DNA of 20,060 nt from a virus, in IMG/VR virus record IMGVR_UViG_3300023199_000252, positions 1 to 20,060 of that record; one strand, given 5' to 3'. Positions 14,182 through 19,725 of the stretch are shown piece after piece. A program made the translations under genes and the position numbers. A model generated the notes under the pieces. That model worked only from the letters and a program-made list of their open reading frames with translations, was not told where the DNA came from and did no database searches. Every line of letters starts with the position of its first letter. Within the stretch, counting starts at the first letter, position 1.

Positions 14182-15540
14182 CTAGCCGTCGGGCGGGTCG
14201 ACACCGGGGCGCCGCGCCAGCTCGCGCTGCACCAGCTCCTCCTGCCGGAGCACCTGCTGCCGCTCCGCGAAAGCCGCCTCGATCTCCGCCAGCTGCGCCG
14301 CCTTCTCCGCCGGCAGCTGGTGCTCTTCTTCCGGCACCGGCGCCGCGGCACGCTTCTCCCGACGCCCCGGATAGGGCATCGCCGGCAGCGCCGGCGCTGC
14401 GACGCGGCGCTCGACCGCCGCCTCGATCGCCCGCTCCACCTCGACCGGCAGGAGCGCCGCATCGGCCGCCTCGCCCTCCGCCTCGGCCGCCAGCCGCCGT
14501 GCCACCCAGTCCTGGCGCGCGACCTCGGCCCGCGCCGACCGCCGCCGCACCGCCGCCGCATCGAGCAGCAGCTCGGGCACCGCCTCGGGCAGGCGGAAGC
14601 CGAGCAGGAGCGCGCGCATCGAGCGGAACGACACCCAGCCCCAGACCTGCTGCAGCGTCATCTCCCGCTGCACCCGCCTGTCGGCCCAGAGCACACGCGC
14701 CCGCTCCGGCGGCTGCTTGAGGTAATGCCCCGTCTGCTTCAACCGCTTCCTGGCACAGCCCATCGTCCGGCCGAGCCTGCCGCTCCGCTTCTCGGCCTCG
14801 CTGCCGTCCGGGTCTAACGGGTCGTCGCCGACATTGACGCCGGCCAGCTGCAGCCGCTGCCGCTCGGTGTGGATCGCGCCGTGCACCGCCATCCAGTCGC
14901 GGCAGAGACCGTCCAGCAGCGGCTCCGTCTCCGCCCGGCCGGGATCGACGTCGACGAACCGCCGGACCAGGCTCTGCCGCTTCGAGGTCAGCCCGGCCAA
15001 GAGCGCCGTCCGCCGGCAGCGCTCGGCCCGGTTGCGCAGGAAGAACCTGGCCCGCTGCGCATCCGGCCAGCGCACGCGCCGCTCGCCGGCCGCGGCGACG
15101 ATGGTCCAGCCGAGCCCGGCGGCCGCCTGCTTGACCTGCGCCCGCACGCGGTCGCGGCGCACGCCGGACGCCTCCGCCAGGTAGTCCAGATCCAGCTCCG
15201 GCTCGGCCGCGTCACCATTCATGATCAGATCCAGCACCGCGCGGCCGACCCGCCGGGCCGGCGGCGCAAGCCCGCCCAGCCGTTCGCGCAACGCCGCCGC
15301 CAGCCGCGGGTAAGCGCCCTTGCCGTCGAGGTCGCTCAAGCGGTAGCGCCGCGGCTGCAGCCCGGCTGACGGCGACGCTTCGGCGGCGGGCCCCTCGTCG
15401 CGTGCCGCCGCCGGCCTGAGCTTGCCGACCACCTGCCCCAGCACCCCCGCCATTGGCTGAGCCTGCCGGTCCAGCCGCGGCGGATTCCCGTCGCGCCGGC
15501 GCGTCGCGCCTACCGGCTCGCTGGCATAGGGATGGCTCAT
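14182..15540 (-). CDS. Unrecognised 452-aa protein with a helix-turn-helix-like segment and helical tail
   Basis: The first 70 residues are low-complexity and probably disordered. From about residue 85 the chain looks folded: PPARRVGRAVLDLIMNG, then LDLDYLAEASGVRRDRVRAQ (a helix-turn-helix-like stretch near residues 116-135), then VKQAAAGLGWTIVAAAGERR with a wing-like end. A basic helical middle (RTALLAGLTSKRQSLVRRF) and a W-rich LQQVWGWVSFRSMRALLLG segment follow. The last 60 residues form a charged coiled coil (EEEHQLPAEKAAQLAEIEAA). A replication-initiation or DNA-binding role is plausible from this layout and from its own terminator and operon, but no family was recognised. The start overlaps the stop of the upstream gene (ATGA). 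Confidence 0.7.
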   Translation of the reverse strand: MSHPYASEPVGATRRRDGNPPRLDRQAQPMAGVLGQVVGKLRPAAARDEGPAAEASPSAGLQPRRYRLSDLDGKGAYPRLAAALRERLGGLAPPARRVGRAVLDLIMNGDAAEPELDLDYLAEASGVRRDRVRAQVKQAAAGLGWTIVAAAGERRVRWPDAQRARFFLRNRAERCRRTALLAGLTSKRQSLVRRFVDVDPGRAETEPLLDGLCRDWMAVHGAIHTERQRLQLAGVNVGDDPLDPDGSEAEKRSGRLGRTMGCARKRLKQTGHYLKQPPERARVLWADRRVQREMTLQQVWGWVSFRSMRALLLGFRLPEAVPELLLDAAAVRRRSARAEVARQDWVARRLAAEAEGEAADAALLPVEVERAIEAAVERRVAAPALPAMPYPGRREKRAAAPVPEEEHQLPAEKAAQLAEIEAAFAERQQVLRQEELVQRELARRPGVDPPDG

Positions 15541-15761
15541 CCGGCCACCGCCGCGGCGAAAGCTTCGGCGCAGCTCGGCTCATCCCGCGCCAGCAGGGCG
15601 CAGATGGAGGACGGGCGGACACCGGCCACCACCGGATCGAAGCGATCCCGCAGCTCGGTCGCGTAGTCTTCGCCCTCGCCGAGCTCGACCAGCCAGGCCT
15701 CCCGCGTCATCGACGCGGGGTCCTCGGGATCGTCCCAGCGGCGCCGCCAGCCCCCCCTCAC
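15537..15761 (-). CDS. Small hypothetical protein upstream of the 452-aa gene
   Basis: This 74-aa acidic protein starts at a GTG preceded by GGGAGG at good spacing; an internal ATG at 15710 is an alternative. Its centre is AWLVELGEGEDYATELRDRF followed by DPVVAGVRPSSICALLARDE. No family was recognised. The ATGA overlap with the 452-aa gene makes translational coupling likely and suggests a partner or regulator of that protein, which is inference. Confidence 0.55.
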   Translation of the reverse strand: MRGGWRRRWDDPEDPASMTREAWLVELGEGEDYATELRDRFDPVVAGVRPSSICALLARDEPSCAEAFAAAVAG

Positions 15762-15913
15762 CGCCCGCCTCCCGCGCCCGGCCGCCCCAGCGCGACGGCG
15801 GCACGCACCGCGCGCCGGGACGGCCTTTGCACGCCCCGCCGCCGCGATGCCTTAAGCTCACCCCCCTTCGGCACCACGGGCTCTTGATGGGCAGGATCGA
15901 CGATGGCGGGACG
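15762..15913. promoter_or_regulatory. Divergent regulatory gap
   Basis: This gap separates the leftward 15,761 unit from the rightward 15,914 gene. It contains GATGCCTTAAGCT (about 15,848-15,860), similar to GATGCTAAGCT near 11,559, and on the plus strand a TTGCAC lies 17-19 bases before CCTTAAGC. The matches are loose, so a promoter is only suggested. Confidence 0.3.
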
Positions 15914-16177
15914 ATGACGACCCAGGGAACGACCAAGGCCGGCGCCGCCGGCGAGCGGCTGGCCGACCAGCTCGGCCGGCTCGAGCGGCACCTCGCCGGT
16001 CTCGCCGCGAAGACCGCCGGCAAGGCCGACCTCGTCGCCCTCGAGGAGCGCCTCGACGCCAGGCTCGCCGCCATGGAGAGCCGCCAGGAGCAGCGCCTCC
16101 TGCTCCTCGAGGCCCGCCTCGCCGCCGTGCTCAGGGAGCTGATGGCGGCCATCGCCGCCCCCTTCCCCCCGGCCTGA
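15914..16177 (+). CDS. Small coiled-coil protein
   Basis: From the ATG at 15914 (GGCGGG upstream) this is an 87-aa, almost entirely helical protein: ERLADQLGRLERHLAGLAAK, ADLVALEERLDARLAAMESR, QEQRLLLLEARLAAVLRELM. The KADLVALEERLDARLAAMESR stretch has the heptad pattern common in small phage coiled-coil proteins, and the C-terminal AVLRELMAAIAAPFPP is mildly hydrophobic. ATGs at 15887 and 15827 are alternatives without a ribosome-binding site. It is the first plus-strand gene of the right arm. Function is unknown; a role at the membrane beside the other small right-arm proteins is possible. Confidence 0.6.
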   Translation: MTTQGTTKAGAAGERLADQLGRLERHLAGLAAKTAGKADLVALEERLDARLAAMESRQEQRLLLLEARLAAVLRELMAAIAAPFPPA

Positions 16178-16384
16178 AAACCTCCCGAAAACCTCCCGGT
16201 ACCAGCGGCAGCCCAGCGCGGCGCAGCGCGCCCGCTCGTCGATGCAGCCCCTGGCGCAAGGCGAGGCCGGGGCGGCGCGAGGAGAAGGCGCGCCGCCCCG
16301 GCCAAGGCCGGCGGAGGGGAGGCTCGTCCCCGCCGGCCGCGGCTCACCGGGGTCGGTCCCCCCGGCTCGCCGGTCACGGTCGGG
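16178..16384. other. Hairpin-rich intergenic stretch
   Basis: No gene is supported. A tandem 11-bp repeat GAAAACCTCCC (16176-16186, 16187-16197) begins inside the stop codon of the coiled-coil gene. GGCCGGGGCGGCGCG (16265-16279) and CGCGCCGCCCCGGCC (16289-16303) form a perfect 15-bp stem; its right arm shares GCGCCGCCCCGGCC with the hairpin of the repeat modules downstream. A further strong hairpin joins GGCCGGC and GCCGGCC arms between 16306 and 16340, and CCGGGG/CCCCGG arms lie just beyond. Confidence 0.7.
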
Positions 16385-16468
16385 CACGGGGCGGCGCACC
16401 ATGATGCGCCGCCCCGGCCTTTCCCCTAGGAGAGGAGTGTCACCAACAACTCCCGGGGAAGCTCGATG
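16385..16468 (+). repeat. Cassette leader repeat, copy A (84 bp)
   Basis: This 84-bp module ends in the start codon of the 16,466 gene. It contains a palindrome (GGGGCGGCGCA at 16388-16398, loop CCATGA, TGCGCCGCCCC at 16405-16415) and a leader with TTCCCC (16421-16426) able to pair with GGGGAA (16455-16460), which includes the ribosome-binding site, plus an inner stem GGAGT/ACTCC. It is identical to copies B and C. Confidence 0.95.
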
Positions 16469-16966
16469 GAGACCCTCTATGCCGTCCTGCGCTTCCTGGC
16501 GCAGGACCCGACCGGATGGATCATCGCCGTGGCCACCACGCTCGCCGCCGTGCTCGCCATCCTCGACAGGCGCACGCAGCCGGATATCACCCTCGCCCGC
16601 TGGTCCGACGGCACGACGCCGCTCCGGCCGGGCGTCGACCGCCTGCTCCTGAGCGTCGGCAATCCGAGCCGGAACCGCATGCTCACCATTGCCGCATTGC
16701 GGGTCGTGGCACCGCGCGGCGCCACCCTCGCCGGCGTGTTCCCGGTGACCGACGGCCTTCAAATCGACGTCCCCCGGGATCTCTCGGCCGGCGCCGGACC
16801 GCTCTGGGTCGTCCGCCCCGGCGGCGCCGCGCTCCTCGCCGTCGACGTCGCCTCCCTGAGCTCGAACGCCGACATCTCGATCGAGCTCCGCACGTGCCAG
16901 AGCACGCGGATCAGACGGTCCAGACGCCACAGGATCAGCGCCGCGATCCAGGCCACCAGCATCTGA
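16466..16966 (+). CDS. Cassette protein 1: membrane-anchored beta-domain protein
   Basis: This 166-aa protein has a short N-terminal helix, one membrane segment (WIIAVATTLAAVLAILDRR, residues about 18-36) and a beta-rich domain with RLLLSVGNPSRNRMLTIAAL followed by RVVAPRGATLAGVF. The NP-x-R-x-x-x-x-I-x-x-L-R-V-x-x-P-R-G core recurs in the products at 17,733 and 18,366, suggesting a shared immunoglobulin-like fold exposed on one side of the membrane. The ribosome-binding site is GGGGAAG in the repeat leader. The last 25 residues are basic and use codons (AGA, AGG) rare elsewhere here, and they lie opposite a good minus-strand frame, so the C-terminus may be secondarily acquired. Function is unknown. 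Confidence 0.68.
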   Translation: METLYAVLRFLAQDPTGWIIAVATTLAAVLAILDRRTQPDITLARWSDGTTPLRPGVDRLLLSVGNPSRNRMLTIAALRVVAPRGATLAGVFPVTDGLQIDVPRDLSAGAGPLWVVRPGGAALLAVDVASLSSNADISIELRTCQSTRIRRSRRHRISAAIQATSI

Positions 16967-17016
16967 GCCCAGAACAGCACGACCGCCCACAGCGGCGGCA
17001 GCCATTCCGCCGTCAC
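16759..17016 (-). CDS. Possible small membrane protein antisense to cassette 1
   Basis: A GTG at 17016 preceded by GGAGG opens an 85-aa frame. Its first 42 residues look like a real membrane protein: WLPPLWAVVLFWAQMLVAWI, then AALILWRLDRLIRVLWHVR, with GC-ending codons throughout. The remainder runs antisense through the beta domain of cassette protein 1 and looks like shadow sequence. It may be a genuine convergent gene whose 3' end is overprinted, or the 5' remnant of a gene truncated when the cassette arrived. The 19,861 gene shows the same arrangement. Confidence is limited by the 208-bp overlap with the plus-strand gene. Confidence 0.45.
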   Translation of the reverse strand: MTAEWLPPLWAVVLFWAQMLVAWIAALILWRLDRLIRVLWHVRSSIEMSAFELREATSTARSAAPPGRTTQSGPAPAERSRGTSI

Positions 17017-17033
17017 GCCCCCGCCTCCGCACG
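17013..17033. repeat. Intercassette motif (reference copy of five)
   Basis: A 21-base sequence beginning TCACGCCCCC and ending GCCTCCGCACG. An exact copy is at 19858-19878, one with a single extra C at 18263-18284, and looser copies at 18842 (TCACGCCCCGGGCTCCG) and 19425 (GCCCCCGGGCTCCGCACGA). Read on the minus strand it supplies GGAGG and a GTG, used by the frames starting at 17016 and 19861. Confidence 0.85.
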
Positions 17034-17036
17034 CCA

Positions 17037-17120
17037 CACGGGGCGGCGCACCATGATGCGCCGCCCCGGCCTTTCCCCTAGGAGAGGAGTGTCACCAACA
17101 ACTCCCGGGGAAGCTCGATG
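17037..17120 (+). repeat. Cassette leader repeat, copy B (84 bp)
   Basis: Identical to copies A and C over all 84 bases, up to the start codon at 17118, where identity stops. Upstream it shares a further stretch, including the 21-base intercassette motif and GCCACACGGGG, with copy D. Confidence 0.95.
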
Positions 17121-17639
17121 CTCGATCTGCTGCGGCCGGACTGGATCAACGCCATGAGCACAACCGCCCTCGCCGTCGTCGCCGTCCTCGGGATGCTCGG
17201 CGGCCTTCTCGCCTGGCACGCCGGCCGCCGCCGGCAACGCCGGCCGCCCGACATCGACCTGCGCCACGAGCCCGACGCCACCACGCCCCACGAGGCCGGG
17301 CTCGAAGCCGTCGCCGTGATCTGCCGCAATCGCGCCTCGCTGCCGATCACCCTGCTGCGGGTCGAGGCGGGCTCTCCCGCGGGCGCCGACATCGTCGACT
17401 GGCGCCACCTGCCCACCGGCGACGGCTTGCCGCCGCTCATGCTGCCGAACGCCGCCACGCCGCGCCCGCCGGAGCCGCCGCTCTGCATCCGGCCCGGCGA
17501 CACCGCCACGCTCGTCGCCGCCCTGGCCCCGATCACCCCGTCGACGGCCGAGATCTCCCTTTGCGTCACTGTCCGCTTCGAGCGCGGCATGCCCCGCACT
17601 CGCGTCTACCAGCCGCGGGTCACCATCGCCCGGCGCTGA
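17118..17639 (+). CDS. Cassette protein 2: membrane-anchored beta-domain protein
   Basis: This 173-aa protein has the same layout as cassette protein 1 but a different sequence: short N-terminus, membrane segment (MSTTALAVVAVLGMLGGLLA, residues about 13-32), a basic stop-transfer patch (GRRRQRR), then a beta-rich domain with AVAVICRNRASLPITLLRVE and ending in EISLCVTVRFERGMPRTRVY. The R-N-x-x-x-x-x-I-x-x-L-R-V core aligns in position with the other cassette proteins. The leader and ribosome-binding site are identical to cassettes 1 and 3, yet the coding sequence shares nothing obvious with them from the ATG on. An internal ATG at 17154 lacks a ribosome-binding site. Function is unknown. Confidence 0.7.
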   Translation: MLDLLRPDWINAMSTTALAVVAVLGMLGGLLAWHAGRRRQRRPPDIDLRHEPDATTPHEAGLEAVAVICRNRASLPITLLRVEAGSPAGADIVDWRHLPTGDGLPPLMLPNAATPRPPEPPLCIRPGDTATLVAALAPITPSTAEISLCVTVRFERGMPRTRVYQPRVTIARR

Positions 17640-17651
17640 GAGCGGGCACCG

Positions 17652-17735
17652 CACGGGGCGGCGCACCATGATGCGCCGCCCCGGCCTTTCCCCTAGGAGA
17701 GGAGTGTCACCAACAACTCCCGGGGAAGCTCGATG
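17652..17735 (+). repeat. Cassette leader repeat, copy C (84 bp)
   Basis: Identical to copies A and B. Together with copy A, identity continues about 60 bases into the coding sequence with only two mismatches, then ends abruptly near codon 21. Confidence 0.95.
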
Positions 17736-18260
17736 GAGACCCTCCATGCCGTCCTGCGCTTCCTGGCGCAGGACCCGACCGGATGGATCATGGCCGCCAC
17801 ACCGTTCCTCGTCGTCACCGCCAGGGCCGTCATCCGCCGGCTCACCGGCCCCGCCGCCGTGCTCGGCTACGAGCCCGAGGCCCGGAGCGTGCCGGAGCTC
17901 CACGACTTCTTCGCGCTCGCCGTGGACAACCCCGGCCGCCGGCCGCTGCGGGTGACCGCCATCCGCCTGCGCCGGCCGCGCCGCGCCGCCATCGCCGGGC
18001 TCTACGACTGGCTCGGCCGGCAGCCGGGCAACGGCATGCCCTACGACGAGGCCGAGCGCGACGCCGACGGCCTCGCCCGCCTGGTCGAGCCGGGCGCCAC
18101 GCGGCGCTTCGGCGTCGACGTCGCCGGCCTCCCCGCCGGCGAGCGCGTCCTGGTCGAGCTCGTCGTCGAGCTGCGCCCGACCGACAGCCCTTGGCCGTGG
18201 TCCAGGCACCGCCGGCGCGCCCGCCTCTGGCTCACGCTGCCCGCGCGGGATGCCGCCTGA
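17733..18260 (+). CDS. Cassette protein 3: membrane-anchored beta-domain protein
   Basis: This 175-aa protein begins METLHAVLRFLAQDPTGWI, differing from cassette protein 1 at one residue in the first 19, then diverges completely. A hydrophobic segment (GWIMAATPFLVVTARAVI) precedes the beta-rich domain: FFALAVDNPGRRPLRVTAIR, then LRRPRRAAIAGLYDWLG, and a C-terminal VLVELVVELRPTD strand. The NPGRRPLRVTAIRLRRPRR core matches the position of NPSRNRMLTIAALRVVAPR in cassette protein 1. An outer-face or cytoplasmic orientation cannot be decided. A role in superinfection exclusion or another host interaction is a guess based on membrane anchoring and variable domains. Confidence 0.7.
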   Translation: METLHAVLRFLAQDPTGWIMAATPFLVVTARAVIRRLTGPAAVLGYEPEARSVPELHDFFALAVDNPGRRPLRVTAIRLRRPRRAAIAGLYDWLGRQPGNGMPYDEAERDADGLARLVEPGATRRFGVDVAGLPAGERVLVELVVELRPTDSPWPWSRHRRRARLWLTLPARDAA

Positions 18261-18287
18261 CCTCACGCCCCCCGCCTCCGCACGCCA

Positions 18288-18368
18288 CACGGGGCGGCGC
18301 ACCATGATGCGCCGCCCCGCCGGTTCGCCTAAGACCAGGTCACCACAACCATCCGAGGCGAACCGATG
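18288..18368 (+). repeat. Cassette leader repeat, copy D (diverged)
   Basis: The palindrome half (18288-18318) is identical to copies A-C; the leader half has diverged but keeps the plan CCTA-GA...GTCACCA-CAAC...ATG. CGGTTCGCCT (18321-18330) pairs perfectly with AGGCGAACCG (18356-18365), ten bases ending at the ATG and enclosing the ribosome-binding site. Confidence 0.9.
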
Positions 18369-18836
18369 CTGGAATTCCTTTCCTGGGCGGGCCAGGCGCT
18401 GCTGCGCGGCCTCGCCGAGAGCGCGCTTGGAGCCGTCATGCCGGGCCTTCTCGACTGGGCGTTCAACCGCAACGAGCTGCCCGTGCTCCTCGAGCGCGAC
18501 TTCAGCCGCGCGCCGACCGAGCCCGGCGCGCCGCCCGTGGTCCATCTCGGCATCACCTTCCGCAACACCGATCGTGCCCGCTGGCAGATCGCCGGCGTCC
18601 GGCTCGTGGCACCACGCCGCGGCCGCATCGCCCGCGACGAGCGGCCGGCCGAGGCGCTCGCCGGCCGGGACCTGCCGCTGGCCCTCTACCTCGATCCCGG
18701 TGCTGTCGCCTGGCACCGCTTCGTCGTCACCCTGCCGCCCGGCTGGCGCCGCGGCCGGGTCACCGTGCGCCTCTACCTGCGCCGCCTCACCAGCGACAGG
18801 CGGCACCGCGCCTGGGCGACCACGAAGCTCGACTGA
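18366..18836 (+). CDS. Cassette protein 4: hydrophobic N-terminus plus beta-domain protein
   Basis: This 156-aa protein starts MLEFLSWAGQALLRGLAESA and has a hydrophobic but less clearly membrane-spanning first 33 residues (ALGAVMPGLLDWAF). The beta-rich domain reads VVHLGITFRNTDRARWQIAG, then VRLVAPRRGRIARDE, close in plan to cassette protein 1 (VRLVAPRRG against LRVVAPRGA), and ends RVTVRLYLRRLTSDRRHRAW. The ribosome-binding site GAGG lies within a 10-bp stem next to the ATG. The gene belongs with the three before it on leader, length and domain plan. Function is unknown. Confidence 0.7.
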   Translation: MLEFLSWAGQALLRGLAESALGAVMPGLLDWAFNRNELPVLLERDFSRAPTEPGAPPVVHLGITFRNTDRARWQIAGVRLVAPRRGRIARDERPAEALAGRDLPLALYLDPGAVAWHRFVVTLPPGWRRGRVTVRLYLRRLTSDRRHRAWATTKLD

Positions 18837-18867
18837 GCCGCTCACGCCCCGGGCTCCGTGTCCCGCC

Positions 18868-18896
18868 TTGTGACGCCGCACCGATCCGGACATAAT
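18868..18896 (+). promoter_or_regulatory. Sigma-70-like promoter of the DUF1640-like pair
   Basis: TTGTGA (18868-18873) lies exactly 17 bases before CATAAT (18891-18896), four and five matches to the consensus hexamers. The -10 sits in the palindrome GACATAATGTC. Transcription would begin near 18,903, just before GTGTCACCACCATC, a sequence resembling the loop of the cassette leaders, and the GTG follows GGAG with eight bases between. Confidence 0.6.
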
Positions 18897-18932
18897 GTCG
18901 GGGTACGTGTCACCACCATCGGAGCCGCCGCC

Positions 18933-19181
18933 GTGGCCACGACCATCGACACCCTCCGCTTGGCCGACCACCTCGCCGAGAAGGGCAAGTTCTCGGCCGA
19001 GCAGGCGCGCGCCATCGCCCAGGGCTTCGCCCAGGAGGCCCGCGAGGACTTCGCCTCCAAGCGCGGCCTCGACGTCCTGTACTGGAAGCTGATCGCCGGG
19101 CTCGCCGTCATGCTGCTCGCGCATCTCGCCGCTGTCTGGGCGATCGTCGCCGCGGTCGCCGCCCGCGGCGGTGCCGGCTGA
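18933..19181 (+). CDS. DUF1640-like small membrane protein 1
   Basis: Starting at the GTG with GGAG eight bases upstream, this is an 82-aa protein. It begins TTIDTLRLADHLAEKGKFSA, then EQARAIAQGFAQEAREDFAS, and ends in one membrane helix (LIAGLAVMLLAHLAAVWAIV). The F/I-D-T-L-x-x-A-x-x-L opening, the EQA helix and the C-terminal membrane anchor match DUF1640/CCDC90-like coiled-coil proteins, often found as short versions in phages and bacteria. It is followed six bases later by a paralogue and probably cotranscribed with it. Phage forms have no settled role; a helper of membrane insertion or lysis timing is only a possibility. Confidence 0.68.
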   Translation: MATTIDTLRLADHLAEKGKFSAEQARAIAQGFAQEAREDFASKRGLDVLYWKLIAGLAVMLLAHLAAVWAIVAAVAARGGAG

Positions 19182-19187
19182 GCCGCC

Positions 19188-19424
19188 GTGGCGAGCCAGC
19201 CCTTTGACACGCTCGACTTCGCCGCCAAGCTCCAGGCCGGCGGCTTCACCGAGCCCCAGGCGAAAGCGGCGAGCGAGGCGCTCCGCGCGGTCACCAGCGA
19301 GCTGGTCACGCGCCGCGACCTCGCCGTCGAGCTGCAGCTCCTCGAGCAGCGCCTGGTGATCAAGGTCGGCGCCATGCTGGCCGCGGCCGTCGTCATCGTC
19401 GGCGCCCTCGTCGCCCTGTTCTGA
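19188..19424 (+). CDS. DUF1640-like small membrane protein 2
   Basis: This 78-aa protein starts at a GTG and reads PFDTLDFAAKLQAGGFTEPQ, AKAASEALRAVTSELVTRRD, then LLEQRLVIKVGAMLAAAVVI and a hydrophobic end. It is a clear short DUF1640-type protein: FDTL-x-F-A-x-x-L-x-x-x-GF, an LVTRRDL turn, an LEQRL-x-I-K-x-G-A-M-L junction and a C-terminal membrane helix. It is a paralogue of the preceding gene and sits six bases after its stop, with no strong ribosome-binding site of its own, so coupling to the upstream gene is likely. The pair may form mixed coiled-coil oligomers in the inner membrane. Confidence 0.75.
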   Translation: MASQPFDTLDFAAKLQAGGFTEPQAKAASEALRAVTSELVTRRDLAVELQLLEQRLVIKVGAMLAAAVVIVGALVALF

Positions 19425-19445
19425 GCCCCCGGGCTCCGCACGACG

Positions 19446-19476
19446 CGGGCGGGCACGGTGACACCGCGCCCGCCCG
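19446..19476. repeat. Near-perfect 31-base palindrome
   Basis: CGGGCGGGC-A-CGGTG, a single central base, then CACCG-C-GCCCGCCCG: palindromic except for one A-C pair and the centre. It sits between the second DUF1640-like gene and the 19,516 gene and is followed by CCCCTACGATGGCAGTG, matching in plan the CCCCTAGGAGAGGAGTG that follows the cassette palindromes. Likely a hairpin that separates transcripts. Confidence 0.75.
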
Positions 19477-19515
19477 TCCCCTACGATGGCAGTGCGACCA
19501 ACCATCGGAGGAACC

Positions 19516-19725
19516 ATGTCCAATCCGCTCGTCCACAAGGAGCTGCTCGCGCTCGCCAGCGGCACCCGTGAGGAGGTGGCGTTCCGCCTGCTCATGATCC
19601 TGGCCCAGATCGAAGGCCGGGACCTGCGCTCGAAGCTGCCGCCCGACCAGGCCGCGGAGACCCGCCGCTGGCTTCTGGAGAGCTATGCGGCGTGCCTGGC
19701 GCCATCGGCGGGAACCCCTGGGTGA
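19516..19725 (+). CDS. Small hypothetical protein
   Basis: This 69-aa protein starts at an ATG with a strong GGAGGAACC site. It is helical: NPLVHKELLALASGTREEVA, then FRLLMILAQIEGRDLRSKLP, and AAETRRWLLESYAACLAP. No family was recognised. The leader contains CGATGG/CCATCG arms just before GGAGG with GTGCGACCAA in the loop, again resembling the cassette leaders. Its last 134 bases overlap a minus-strand frame starting at 19861. The frame upstream of 19516 is also open but lacks a ribosome-binding site. Confidence 0.62.
   Translation: MSNPLVHKELLALASGTREEVAFRLLMILAQIEGRDLRSKLPPDQAAETRRWLLESYAACLAPSAGTPG

Noticed and set aside
14074-14184. Short plus-strand frame starting MLPHCSMLARKK after AGGAG
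   Set aside because: It runs through the terminator hairpin opposite the 452-aa gene's end and has no folded character; probably chance.
15758-17032. 424-codon minus-strand open frame
   Set aside because: Antisense to the coiled-coil gene and cassette 1, with low-complexity composition; only the different frame starting at 17016 shows a credible membrane segment.
16385-18368. CRISPR array
   Set aside because: The repeats are 84 bp, spaced about 0.6 kb apart, and contain start codons of genes between them; no short regular spacers and no cas genes.
16385-18840. Diversity-generating retroelement or integron cassettes
   Set aside because: No reverse transcriptase, template/variable repeat pair with adenine-specific changes, or integrase is seen in the window; the palindromes lack recognisable attC core sites. 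Exchange by homologous recombination fits better.
17013-19595. 860-codon minus-strand open frame across the cassette array
   Set aside because: It is antisense to six plus-strand genes with good ribosome-binding sites, is Gly/Arg/Ala/Pro-rich, and its repeated peptide segments are only the reverse reading of the leader repeats. Long shadow frames are expected at this GC content.
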